This document shows, piece after piece, positions 1 to 9,234 of a DNA stretch of 10,290 nt. Made by a program: the position numbers and the translations under genes. The stretch comes from CAZLGM01 sp964558875 (GTDB lineage Bacteria > Desulfobacterota > Desulfobulbia > Desulfobulbales > Desulfocapsaceae): positions 1-10,290 of the forward strand of contig CAZLGM010000119.1 of assembly GCA_964558875.1 (NCBI GenBank), written 5' to 3'. Within the stretch, counting starts at the first letter, position 1. Each line of letters opens with the position of its first letter. The notes beneath the pieces are model-generated. The model made no database searches. It was not told the origin of the DNA and saw only the letters and a program-made list of their open reading frames with translations.

Positions 1-725
1 CCAACAGGGGACATAAGGTCGGGTTAATGGATGTTGATATTCATGGTCCGGATGTAGTCAGAATGTTGAACCTCAAAGGCGGCCTTGAGCCCCCGGAGAA
101 CGAAGGCGGTCTGGTGCCTCCCCTGGTCTACAATGAGAAACTCAAAGTTGTTTCTCTGGAGTATATGTTGCGTGATCGCGATGAGGCGATTATCTGGCGC
201 GGTCCTCTTAAGATTCAGGCAATCAGGCAGTTTGTTTCCGATATGGATTGGGGTGAGCTGGATTACCTGATCATTGATGCCCCTCCCGGGACCGGTGATG
301 AGCCATTATCAGTGGCCCAGACAGTGAAGGGCGTTCAGGCGGTTGTTGTTACAACTCCTCAAAAGGTCGCTCTGGCCGATGTTCGTAAATCGATCAACTT
401 TTGTAAGACCGTGAATATGGAGATTGTCGGAGTTGTTGAGAATATGTCCGGTTTTGTCTGTCCACACTGTAATGAAACAGTGGATATTTTTAAGACTGGC
501 GGTGGCGAGGAGGTTGCCAGGGAGTTTGATCTGCCGTTTTTAGGACGGGTGCCCATGGATCCCAAAGTTGTGATTGCCGGTGATGACGGAGCCCCATATC
601 TCTCTTCCGATGCCGACAGTCCGGCCACCAGGGCGTTTAGTGAAATCCTTGAGGCGGTAGAAAACCGTCTTCCTCCGGGAAAAGCGATTCCACCGATTCA
701 GATGGCCCAGGCCAACCCGACATAA
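1..725 (+). CDS. mrp: Mrp/NBP35-family iron-sulfur carrier P-loop ATPase (5' partial)
   Basis: The frame is open from the left edge (visible residues NRGHKVGLMDVDIHGPDV), so the gene begins outside the window and the ATG at 27 is internal. Counting from that Met, the sequence shows the MDVDIHGPDV block that follows the P-loop in this family, the Walker B-like DYLIIDAPPGTGDEP at 79-93, and the ENMSGFVCPHC signature with the CxxC pair at 145-148. In the family this CxxC bridges a 4Fe-4S cluster between two subunits. The P-loop itself (normally GKGGVGKS) must lie just upstream and is not seen. Known role: a cytosolic ATPase that carries Fe-S clusters to apo-proteins. The tail after about residue 215 is short and proline-rich, with no extra domain. 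The next gene starts 118 bases downstream, so a shared transcript is possible but not shown. The family is certain; the exact target proteins are unknown. Confidence 0.95.
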   Translation, partial: NRGHKVGLMDVDIHGPDVVRMLNLKGGLEPPENEGGLVPPLVYNEKLKVVSLEYMLRDRDEAIIWRGPLKIQAIRQFVSDMDWGELDYLIIDAPPGTGDEPLSVAQTVKGVQAVVVTTPQKVALADVRKSINFCKTVNMEIVGVVENMSGFVCPHCNETVDIFKTGGGEEVAREFDLPFLGRVPMDPKVVIAGDDGAPYLSSDADSPATRAFSEILEAVENRLPPGKAIPPIQMAQANPT

Positions 726-843
726 GATTCGCGCATTTGTTGTTCGGAGAAGTGTGACTGTTAGAGTGTGTTGAGAATCGTTTTTTACTTCAACGCTGTA
801 CTATTTAAAATATCTATAGAATGAGACAAGAAGGTTCGAATAA
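726..843. other. Intergenic spacer between mrp and the MBL-fold gene
   Basis: AT-rich spacer. The ribosome binding site of the next gene is the AAGAAGG at 828-834, nine bases before the ATG at 844. Several AT-rich -10-like hexamers lie at about 799-820, but none has a good -35 box at the right distance. A 5-bp pair, GATTC (726-730) with GAATC (775-779), followed by TTTTTT, is too weak and too widely spaced to call a terminator. Confidence 0.4.
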
Positions 844-1473
844 ATGATTATTAAACAACTCATTGTCGGTACCATGGAAGTGTGCTGTTACATCATCGGT
901 TGTTCCAAGACTAATAAAGGCGCTGTGATTGATCCGGGTGGCGATGTGCAGAGAATCCTGACATCAGTTGATGAAATGGGACTGACTATTGAAAAGATCA
1001 TTGCGACCCATGGTCATCCCGATCATGTTTGCGGTAATCGGGAACTCAAAGACGCCACCGGGGCAGACATTGTCTATCACAAGATTGAGGATGATTTCTT
1101 TACCCAGCCCGATGTCAGCAACTATTTCTCCATGCTGGGGTTGGAGGCCTCACCTCCTGCCGATATTACTGTGGAGGAAAACGATATTATCAGTGTCGGC
1201 GAGGAGAAGTTAAAGGTCATTCTCACTCCTGGACACACTCCGGGAGGAATCTGCCTTTACAACAGCCCGGATCTTATTACAGGTGATACCCTGTTTGTCG
1301 GCGGCATCGGCCGTACCGATTTTCCCGGCGGCTCTTATGAGGAGTTGATACAGGGAGTAAAGGAAAAACTGCTGATCCTTCCTGAGGATACGGTTGTCTG
1401 GCCGGGTCATGGATATGGTGGAACCCGTTCTACCATTGGCCAGGAAAAGCGGACCAATCCCTATTTCTCATAA
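844..1473 (+). CDS. MBL-fold metallo-hydrolase, glyoxalase II-like
   Basis: A single-domain metallo-beta-lactamase-fold protein of 209 residues. The zinc-binding motif THGHPDH is at 55-61 (H56, H58, D60, H61). The other expected ligands are H131 in LTPGHTPGG, D148 in ITGDTLF and H189 in WPGHGYG, so the two-metal site looks complete. The block GGIGRTDFPGGSYEEL (153-168) is typical of the short glyoxalase II-like hydrolases that lack the C-terminal substrate-binding helices of true GloB (about 250 residues). The likely reaction is hydrolysis of a thioester such as S-lactoylglutathione or a related thiol adduct, in the cytosol; there is no signal peptide. The exact substrate cannot be read from sequence. 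The start is supported by AAGAAGG nine bases upstream. A palindromic repeat follows the stop codon directly. Confidence 0.9.
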   Translation: MIIKQLIVGTMEVCCYIIGCSKTNKGAVIDPGGDVQRILTSVDEMGLTIEKIIATHGHPDHVCGNRELKDATGADIVYHKIEDDFFTQPDVSNYFSMLGLEASPPADITVEENDIISVGEEKLKVILTPGHTPGGICLYNSPDLITGDTLFVGGIGRTDFPGGSYEELIQGVKEKLLILPEDTVVWPGHGYGGTRSTIGQEKRTNPYFS

Positions 1474-1480
1474 AAAAGAA

Positions 1481-1648
1481 AGCACTAAATCCGAATATCG
1501 AAATTCGAGACAAATACAAAAACCAAAAAACAACAATGCTCTAAACGAACCATTAACCAGCAACTTATAAGTAAAGTTTCGGGTTTTTGTATTTTGAACA
1601 TTTGAATTTGTTTCATATTTCGTGCTTCGAGTTTCGGATTTATTCTGT
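1481..1648. repeat. Intergenic palindromic repeat between MBL hydrolase and selB
   Basis: Two arms of an imperfect inverted repeat fill most of this 221-base spacer. AAATCCGAA (1487-1495) pairs with TTCGGATTT (1633-1641), and AATACAAAAACC (1513-1524) pairs perfectly with GGTTTTTGTATT (1582-1593). The right arm contains extra segments, including the TTTCGTGCTTCGAGTTTCGG-type stretch (about 1618-1637), so the left arm seems to have lost roughly 15-20 bases. The composition (CGAAATTCGA, ACAAAT, TTCGTGCTTCG) resembles dispersed palindromic elements I recall from delta-proteobacterial and other environmental genomes; this is memory, not a search. There is no transposase or target-site duplication that I can see. 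Confidence 0.7.
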
Positions 1649-1694
1649 AATCAAGAACTACTTCTAATCAACAGGAAGAAAACTAACCAAAACC

Positions 1695-3626
1695 ATGCGT
1701 GAAATCGTACTGGGAACAGCGGGACATGTTGATCATGGCAAGACCAGTCTGGTCCGTGCGCTGACCGGCATTGAGACGGATCGGCTCAAGGAAGAAAAGA
1801 AAAGAGGCATCACCATTGAACTCGGGTTTGCCTATCTCGATCTTCCAGGCGGTCACCGGGTTGGTATTGTTGATGTTCCCGGCCATGAAAAATTCATCAA
1901 GAATATGGTAGCCGGGGTCGGTGGTATCGATCTATTGATCTTCATCATTGCTGCTGATGAGGGTATCATGCCTCAGACCCAGGAACATTTTGATATCTGC
2001 CGGCTGCTTGGGGTCAGACAGGGAATAATTGTCGTTACCAAGATCGACCTGGTTGAAGAGGAATGGCTTGAAATGGTGGAAGAGGAAATCCGGGATTTCT
2101 GCCAGGACAGCTTCCTCGAAGATGCGCCGGTCATCCATGTCTCCTCGACTAATGGAACAGGTATCGATGAGCTGAAAGGCTTGATTGACACCACCGTTTC
2201 AGCTTATGAGCTCGGTGACGCCTATGGTCCTTTCCGACTGCCGGTTGATCGCGTATTCGGCATGAAGGGCTTTGGTACGGTCATTACCGGCACCTCCATT
2301 TCCGGACGCACCCGGATTGGAGATTCACTCCGTTTTTATCCAAAAGATATTGAGGCAAAAGTTCGGGGTATCCAGGTTCACGGTGCGGGAGTGGATGAGG
2401 TTGAGGCCGGTCATCGGACAGCGGTTAACTTTCAGGGAATAGATATTGAGGATGTTGAACGCGGCATGGTCGTCGCAACTCCCGGCAGTCTTCAGGTTCA
2501 TTATATGCTGGACTGCGACCTCTTTCTGCTGCCATCCCAATCAAAACCCCTGAAACATCGATCCCGGGTTCGGGTTCATATGGGAACCTCGGAAATCATG
2601 GGCCGTGTTTCCCTGCTTGACCGTGATGAATTGAGTCCAGGAGATAAGGCTGCTGTCCAGCTTCTTCTGGAGAGTCCAATGGCGGTCTGGCCTGGGGATC
2701 ATTATGTGATTCGCAGTTATTCACCCATGGTGACCATTGGCGGCGGCATGGTTCTGGGCAATCTGTCACCCCGGAAACGAAAGCGATTGACAGAAAAGGA
2801 TCGAAACTACAACCTCAACATTTTCACTACGTTACGATCAGGCAATCTTCAGGCCAAGGCATTGCTTTTTCTTCAGGAGAGCGGCACTCAGGGACTGTCT
2901 TATGATGATCTGGCCGTTCGATTAGGGATATTCGGCAAGCAGTTGGAAAAAGTCATGCAGGAACCTGTTTCGTCAAGAAAGATCGTCGTTATTGACTCTG
3001 CCGCAAAACAGGTAATGGCACAAGAATTTGCCGACAGCATCTGCAAAACAATTGAAAAGAGACTTGATGAGTATCATCGTGATAATCCACTGCAGACCGG
3101 TTTGTCAAAACAAGAACTGCGCTCTGAAGTCGGCAGCCGGGTTGACGACAAGGCCTTTCGTTTCAGTCTGAATACTCTGCTGAAGAAGAAACGTGTTGTA
3201 CAGGAAGAATCCCTTGTACGATTGGCAAGTCATCAGGTGGCCTTGCAGGCCGATGAGAAACTGCTTCAGAAAGATCTAGAGTCCTGGTACCACCAGAAAG
3301 GACTGGCTACAGCCACTGTGAAAGAAACCCATGAGCGGTTCAGTGATTATCCGGCCAACCTTGTAAAAGAAGTGCTCGCCCTTCTGTTGCGTGAGGAAAA
3401 ACTGGTCAAGGTCAGCGAGACCCTTTACTTTCAAGCGGCAGCGATTGGTCAACTCAAAAAAGATGTAACTGATTTTATTCAGCGAGAAGGGGAGATCGAT
3501 GCCCCCCGCTTTAAGAACCTCACAGGATTAACCAGAAAATACTCCATTCCACTGCTCGAATATTTTGATCGGATCAAGCTGACGATCAGGATAGGGGATA
3601 AGAGAAAGCTAAGAAAGAGTAAGTAA
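1695..3626 (+). CDS. selB: Selenocysteine-specific translation elongation factor SelB
   Basis: SelB is the GTPase that brings Sec-tRNA(Sec) to ribosomes at UGA codons marked by a SECIS hairpin. Visible GTPase motifs are G1 GHVDHGKT at 10-17, the switch I block KRGITIELGFA at 36-46, G3 DVPGHE at 60-65 and G4 TKID at 115-118 (SelB has TKxD where EF-Tu has NKxD). EF-Tu-like beta-barrel domains follow (about 180-350), including FGMKGFGTVITGTSISG. The C-terminal half (about 380-643) is helical and charged, matching the winged-helix repeats that bind the SECIS RNA. The 643-residue length is normal for the family. The start MREIVLGTAGHVDHGKT matches SelB N-termini, although the nearest Shine-Dalgarno-like AGGAAG (1673-1678) is 16 bases away, which is unusually far. 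No selA, selC or selD lies in the window. The gene converges on tilS across the assembly gap. Confidence 0.97.
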   Translation: MREIVLGTAGHVDHGKTSLVRALTGIETDRLKEEKKRGITIELGFAYLDLPGGHRVGIVDVPGHEKFIKNMVAGVGGIDLLIFIIAADEGIMPQTQEHFDICRLLGVRQGIIVVTKIDLVEEEWLEMVEEEIRDFCQDSFLEDAPVIHVSSTNGTGIDELKGLIDTTVSAYELGDAYGPFRLPVDRVFGMKGFGTVITGTSISGRTRIGDSLRFYPKDIEAKVRGIQVHGAGVDEVEAGHRTAVNFQGIDIEDVERGMVVATPGSLQVHYMLDCDLFLLPSQSKPLKHRSRVRVHMGTSEIMGRVSLLDRDELSPGDKAAVQLLLESPMAVWPGDHYVIRSYSPMVTIGGGMVLGNLSPRKRKRLTEKDRNYNLNIFTTLRSGNLQAKALLFLQESGTQGLSYDDLAVRLGIFGKQLEKVMQEPVSSRKIVVIDSAAKQVMAQEFADSICKTIEKRLDEYHRDNPLQTGLSKQELRSEVGSRVDDKAFRFSLNTLLKKKRVVQEESLVRLASHQVALQADEKLLQKDLESWYHQKGLATATVKETHERFSDYPANLVKEVLALLLREEKLVKVSETLYFQAAAIGQLKKDVTDFIQREGEIDAPRFKNLTGLTRKYSIPLLEYFDRIKLTIRIGDKRKLRKSK

Positions 3627-3647
3627 TTACAGGCACCCCATTTTTTT

Positions 3648-3747
3648 NNNNNNNNNNNNNNNNNNNNNNNNNNNNNNNNNNNNNNNNNNNNNNNNNNNNN
3701 NNNNNNNNNNNNNNNNNNNNNNNNNNNNNNNNNNNNNNNNNNNNNNN
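3648..3747. other. Assembly gap (100 N)
   Basis: The run of N is exactly 100 bases, the usual placeholder for a scaffold gap of unknown length. It hides the end of tilS and whatever lies between tilS and selB. Only 21 readable bases, ending in seven T, separate the selB stop from the gap. Distances and neighbour relations across this point should not be trusted. Confidence 0.98.
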
Positions 3748-5248
<1,501 letters not shown>

Positions 5249-7642
5249 ATGGAAAAAATATCATGGAGAAAGCTAACCTTGGCAGCTGTAACATCTATTT
5301 GTGTACTCATTTTGTGTTCTCTGGCACACACGAGTGAAAACAAAAATAGCCAGGGGAAAAAAGTGTATTGCTGTGTGAATGGAAACGTCGATTATATGAC
5401 ATCTGAGCAGTGCACGAAAGAAGGAGGAAAACCGTTTAACAATAAGAGCACCGCGCTTAAACAGTGTGGAAACAGTACCGGACAGGGTCAATCGTCTCAA
5501 CAAACGAGTAAGAAACAGGTTAAAACCTCTCCTGTTCATTGTTGTGTTAAAGGTGGTATCAAAAAAATATCAAAAAAAGAATGCAAAAAGAAAGGCGGTA
5601 AAGGGTACATGACCGGTTTTGAAGCCAAACGTAAATGTAAAAAACCGGATGTGCACTGTTGTATAGAAGGCAGAATCAGTTCGCTCTTGGAACAAAAGTG
5701 TAGAGGAAAGGGAGGCAAAGGATACGCTTCACTTTTTGAGGCAAAGAGAAAATGTAAAACAAAAGAGGTGTTTTGTTGTGTGCAGGGGCAGGTAAAAGCA
5801 CTTCCATCCAGGCAATGCAAGGACCGCAAAGGACTGTCATATCCCACAGCAGGTGAAGCGAAAAGGAAGTGCGGTTGGTACTGTGACCAGGGACGGCTCA
5901 TAAGCTCTAATCTGATAAAAAACGGCAAAACGAATCTGAAACTTCATCCAACTAAAGAAAAAGCCAGGCAGGAATGCTGGGAACAGAAAAGAAAAGGATT
6001 CTGCTGCACACCTCAAGGTGTGGTTGGAATGATGAAAGCTGAGTGTGAACGGCCTAATAGATTTTTCACGTCAAAGAAGACAGTTGAAGCCCAATGTCTT
6101 GGGCAGAAAGAGAAAGTAAAGCAGGTAAAGATTTCTGAGCTTCGTAAAAATAAAAACAATCAATTCAGAAAGAAACTGGACAGGCAACTACCAGTACAAC
6201 AACCAGCTCGTGTGCAAGCGGGTGTGATCGGCCGGGGTGTGAAAGGGGAGGAACATGGCATTCTCATTTATCAACCCGGTAGTGATGGTGATCGTTTCCT
6301 GCCGGTTCCCGGAGGCCGTCTGTTAATCCGGTACACGTTTGTCAGTTATCCCGATGATCTGCCCGGACACATTTCCGTTACTCTGAAAAATGCGGATGGA
6401 TCCAGAGAATGGAATCTTGGTGATGAAGTACCTGAAAGAGGAACGGATATTATTAAGTTTATTCCGGGAGATATCCCACAGGAGAGTGGGTATACGATCA
6501 CTTTACGAAGTGTTGATGAGTTGCCCGGGATTACGCCTCGATATGGTGTCAGTGATCCTTTTACCATCGCCTTACCAACAAGCGGTGGAGGCGAGAGATG
6601 CGAGGGCTGTTTTTATTTCACCTCTCCGAGAGGTGGTGAGTCATGGGAAGACGGCTCTACCCAGACGGTGTCATGGGTCTATACGGAAGGAGATATGCCT
6701 GCGAGTTGGAGTGTACTTTCGACCTGTGGAGGATATGGAAGTTCGGCAGCCGAAGTTTCTACGGATCGGTATTGTGACAGGACAACAGGTCGTTGCAGTG
6801 CGCCGGTGACAATCCGATTACCCGAATATCTGGAGCTAACCGAATCCAATCAATGGGAATGGGATTGCCGAATCAGAGTTGGAGATCGGGCTACCGATCC
6901 AGCAATATCTGCAGACTCGAATGAGATAACTCTCTTTAGACCGAATATCCAACTCCTCTATCCGGAAACAAACAGGCGTCATGTGTTTTCTCTAGGCCAG
7001 GAGCTGGCTGTCACCTGGAGAATCAATGGAACGTTTCCCGGGGCAGTGCGGGTTAAATTGCTCCGGTATGGTAGTGAGGTGGAAACACTGGCTGTTGTCA
7101 GGGCCAACCGAGTCGGAATGTTATGGCGAATCGGTGGGTTGCTTGAAGAAGCCGGGAGTTGTGAGAGATGGAGTGCTCTGGCAGGGAGCGGTTATCAGAT
7201 ACGAATTGAAAGCACCGAGGAGCCAGACAGGCTCAATTCAATAAGTGCGGAATTTGAAATAACCCGCCCGCAAATGACCATTTCTCACCCGGCAGGTGGT
7301 GAAGTTCTGGAAATAGATACCAGGTATACAATCATGTGGGATCCAGCCGGAATTGATGGTACTGTGAGAATTGCCATCCAATATGGTGATATGGGAAGAC
7401 CCGGTGATACAGATACGTTGGCGATTAACCAGCCCAATGATGGTAGTTTCAGCTGGATTGTCGGCCAAACCGGTATCGGGCGGACAAGAGAACCTGGCGA
7501 CCATGGTGATATGGGTCCTGGAGTCGGCACTATGGGAGGTGTAGCTCCAAGAGTCGGGCCCAACGCAAGAATATGGGTTATATCCGAACAGTGCGAACGG
7601 ATATTTGCCATCAGCCCCGGAGATTTCGAGGTTGTCCGGTAA
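5249..7642 (+). CDS. Exported Cys-rich tandem-repeat protein with C-terminal beta-sandwich domains (unrecognised family)
   Basis: I do not recognise this 797-residue protein. Residues 1-26 form a signal peptide (basic start, hydrophobic LAAVTSICVLILCSLA, likely cut after SLA); C23 lacks a proper lipobox. Residues 39-283 hold six cysteine modules at 39-73, 96-130, 135-169, 174-208, about 209-243 and 250-283. Modules 1-4 share CC-x12-C-x17-C exactly, with GG near the centre and EAKRKC at the end in modules 2-4. This part is strongly lysine-rich. Residues 284-330 form a basic linker. Four probable beta-sandwich segments follow at about 336-441, 454-562, 566-671 and 675-796; TSPRGGESWEDGSTQTVSW and SHPAGGEVLEIDTRYTIMW resemble the Ser-Thr-rich/Kre9-KNH-type domain of surface proteins. 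A Gly-rich insert occupies about 741-770. The gene stands alone between a divergent neighbour and a terminator. Export to periplasm or surface is likely; ligand or structural role is unknown. Confidence 0.85.
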   Translation: MEKISWRKLTLAAVTSICVLILCSLAHTSENKNSQGKKVYCCVNGNVDYMTSEQCTKEGGKPFNNKSTALKQCGNSTGQGQSSQQTSKKQVKTSPVHCCVKGGIKKISKKECKKKGGKGYMTGFEAKRKCKKPDVHCCIEGRISSLLEQKCRGKGGKGYASLFEAKRKCKTKEVFCCVQGQVKALPSRQCKDRKGLSYPTAGEAKRKCGWYCDQGRLISSNLIKNGKTNLKLHPTKEKARQECWEQKRKGFCCTPQGVVGMMKAECERPNRFFTSKKTVEAQCLGQKEKVKQVKISELRKNKNNQFRKKLDRQLPVQQPARVQAGVIGRGVKGEEHGILIYQPGSDGDRFLPVPGGRLLIRYTFVSYPDDLPGHISVTLKNADGSREWNLGDEVPERGTDIIKFIPGDIPQESGYTITLRSVDELPGITPRYGVSDPFTIALPTSGGGERCEGCFYFTSPRGGESWEDGSTQTVSWVYTEGDMPASWSVLSTCGGYGSSAAEVSTDRYCDRTTGRCSAPVTIRLPEYLELTESNQWEWDCRIRVGDRATDPAISADSNEITLFRPNIQLLYPETNRRHVFSLGQELAVTWRINGTFPGAVRVKLLRYGSEVETLAVVRANRVGMLWRIGGLLEEAGSCERWSALAGSGYQIRIESTEEPDRLNSISAEFEITRPQMTISHPAGGEVLEIDTRYTIMWDPAGIDGTVRIAIQYGDMGRPGDTDTLAINQPNDGSFSWIVGQTGIGRTREPGDHGDMGPGVGTMGGVAPRVGPNARIWVISEQCERIFAISPGDFEVVR
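5363..6097 (+). repeat. Six tandem coding repeats (35-residue Cys modules)
   Basis: This stretch encodes the six cysteine modules of the exported protein. Modules 2, 3 and 4 are separated by only four residues, while modules 1 and 2 are separated by a 22-residue Gln/Ser/Thr-rich linker. Module 5 keeps the exact length but has Tyr211 and Asn225 where cysteines are expected. Module 6 is one residue shorter between its last two cysteines. At the DNA level the copies differ at most third codon positions, so they are old duplications held by protein-level selection. Confidence 0.85.
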
Positions 7643-7678
7643 CTATAGAACAGATTAAACAAATTCCTTTTGGATAGA

Positions 7679-7718
7679 AGCGATGTCTGCCAAGCCTGGG
7701 CAGGCATCGCTTTTCTTT
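7679..7718 (+). terminator. Strong intrinsic terminator after the Cys-rich protein gene
   Basis: A 13-bp stem pairs AGCGATGTCTGCC (7679-7691) with GGCAGGCATCGCT (7699-7711), with one T-G wobble and a 7-base loop. It is followed at once by TTTTCTTT. It lies 37 bases after the stop at 7642. On the opposite strand the stem is not followed by a T run, so it should act mainly on plus-strand transcripts and not on mpl. Confidence 0.9.
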
Positions 7719-7782
7719 ATCAATTCCAGGTCCTGTTTACTCCTTTATGCTATGGCTGAGCAGGGGTAATCAGGTTGTTTTC

Positions 7783-9234
7783 TTACGAATTGCTCTGAAG
7801 GCGGGCCAGAAGCCGCTCGTGGATATTGTCAAAACCGCCGTTAGACAGAATGGCTACTACATCATTTGGCTTAAGAAGCTGTTCGAGACGATCGAGAATG
7901 GTATCAGTCGTTGAAAAAGAGGTTGCCTCGAGACCGCGTTTCCGTAGATCGGATGCCAGGCGAGCTGAGGAAAAATGGTCTTGGGCCGCTATGTTGTCCA
8001 GGGGGACCGGTTCACGGACAAGGATACAATCACCGCTGTCGAATGAATGAACATATTGGTTTTGAAAGATAGATCTTCTTGAAGAGTTGGTCCGCGGTTC
8101 GAATACCACAACCAGCCTGCGTTCAGGATAGCCGGTTCTCAGGGCGGCAAGGGTTTCACTCACTGCGGTTGGATGATGGGCAAAATCGTCAATAACCGTG
8201 ATCCCGTTTTCCACACCTCTGACTTCCTGTCTCCGTTTCACACCGCCAAAACGGCTCAGCCCGTCATTAATTTGGGATGGAGCAAGACCTATATGAGAGA
8301 GCAGGGCTGCAACAGCCAAGGCGTTGAGACAATTATGACGGCCGGCCATTTTAACAGTCAACTCACTCCATTTTTGGTCCTGTCTGGTAACGTCAAAACG
8401 GGTGAATTCACCACCAGGTTGGATTGATTCAATCCGCCAGTGATTTTCCGGACCAAACCCGTATCCCTGAACTTCACAGGGTGCATCAGCCGTTACTTCC
8501 CGTACATTCGGATCGTCAAGGTGACAGATGATCAGTCCGTCTTCCGGGAATAGCGAGACGAATTTTCGAAACGAGCTTTTTATGGCTTCAAGATCGGCAA
8601 AGATATCGGCATGGTCGAATTCTACAGAGGTAATAATTCCGAATTGCGGCCTGTAATGAAGAAATTTCGACTCTTTATCGAAAAAAGCGGTGTCATACTC
8701 ATCGCCTTCGGAAATGAAGTAGTTACCAGAGCCGATACGGTAGTTGGCGTTAAATTCCTGGACAATGCCGCCGATCATAAACGATGGATCCAAATCCCCA
8801 TGGAAAAGTGCGGAGGCGAGAAAGGAACAGGTGGTTGTCTTGCCGTGGGTGCCGGCAACCACTAGAGAAATACGGTTCCGGATGAAAAAGCGAAAGAGCG
8901 CCTGGGGAAAGGAAAGATAGGGAAGCCCCAGGCGACCGAGCTCTACTGCTTCCGGGTTGTCCGCTCGTATGGTATTGCCGACGATAACCAGATCCGGCCT
9001 ATCCGCTAGATTGTCGGCAGCATAACCGCAACAGGGTTGAATTCCCAACTTTTGTAACATTTCCGACATGGGCGGATACACGTTGGCATCGGAGCCGGTA
9101 ATGGTAAAACCTTTATGCTTAAGCATTCCGGCCAGCGCCGCCATGCCGGTGCCGCAGATACCCATGATATGGATGCGGCGGATGGTGTCGGGAACCAGGT
9201 TCAGCTCAGGATCAAGGGGTGATAGAATACTCAT
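7783..9234 (-). CDS. mpl: UDP-N-acetylmuramate:L-Ala-gamma-D-Glu-meso-DAP ligase Mpl
   Basis: Mpl recycles peptidoglycan by joining free murein tripeptide to UDP-MurNAc with ATP in the cytosol. It is a Mur ligase. Visible motifs are GICGTGM at 25-31 (nucleotide-binding N-domain), GSDANVYPPMS at 47-57, the ATP loop GTHGKTTT at 128-135, GDEYDTAFFDKESKFLHY at 177-194, FDHADIF at 206-212, GRHNCLNA at 298-305 and DDFAHHPTA at 349-357. The GSDANVYPPMS, DEYDxAFFDKxSKF and C-terminal SNGGFDNIHERLL blocks distinguish Mpl from MurC. The 483-residue length is close to the usual 450-480. The ATG overlaps the stop of the upstream small gene (ATGA, 9231-9234), so translation is probably coupled; an AAGGG stands three bases before the ATG. 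Its presence implies meso-diaminopimelate murein and uptake or reuse of muropeptides. Confidence 0.95.
   Translation of the reverse strand: MSILSPLDPELNLVPDTIRRIHIMGICGTGMAALAGMLKHKGFTITGSDANVYPPMSEMLQKLGIQPCCGYAADNLADRPDLVIVGNTIRADNPEAVELGRLGLPYLSFPQALFRFFIRNRISLVVAGTHGKTTTCSFLASALFHGDLDPSFMIGGIVQEFNANYRIGSGNYFISEGDEYDTAFFDKESKFLHYRPQFGIITSVEFDHADIFADLEAIKSSFRKFVSLFPEDGLIICHLDDPNVREVTADAPCEVQGYGFGPENHWRIESIQPGGEFTRFDVTRQDQKWSELTVKMAGRHNCLNALAVAALLSHIGLAPSQINDGLSRFGGVKRRQEVRGVENGITVIDDFAHHPTAVSETLAALRTGYPERRLVVVFEPRTNSSRRSIFQNQYVHSFDSGDCILVREPVPLDNIAAQDHFSSARLASDLRKRGLEATSFSTTDTILDRLEQLLKPNDVVAILSNGGFDNIHERLLARLQSNS

Noticed and set aside
3479..3747. Open frame extending tilS through the N run into selB
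   Set aside because: The translated tail is the antisense of selB and is joined only through unknown bases. TilS similarity stops at the gap.
5315..5325. Lipoprotein signal at Cys23 of the exported protein
   Set aside because: The residues before Cys23 are LIL, so the -1 position is Leu rather than Gly, Ala or Ser; a signal peptidase I site after SLA fits better.
5536..5928. 130-codon minus-strand open frame opposite the Cys modules
   Set aside because: It mirrors the repetitive plus-strand gene, which has a signal peptide, ribosome binding site and conserved modules; it has no support of its own.
6390..6809. 139-codon plus-strand frame inside the exported protein gene
   Set aside because: It is an alternate frame of the beta-domain region, with no ribosome binding site and no family motifs.
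7285..7707. 140-codon minus-strand open frame opposite the end of the exported protein gene
   Set aside because: It lies antisense to a well-supported domain and starts inside the intrinsic terminator; its Pro/Ser/Ile-rich composition is what antisense of Gly-rich coding DNA gives.
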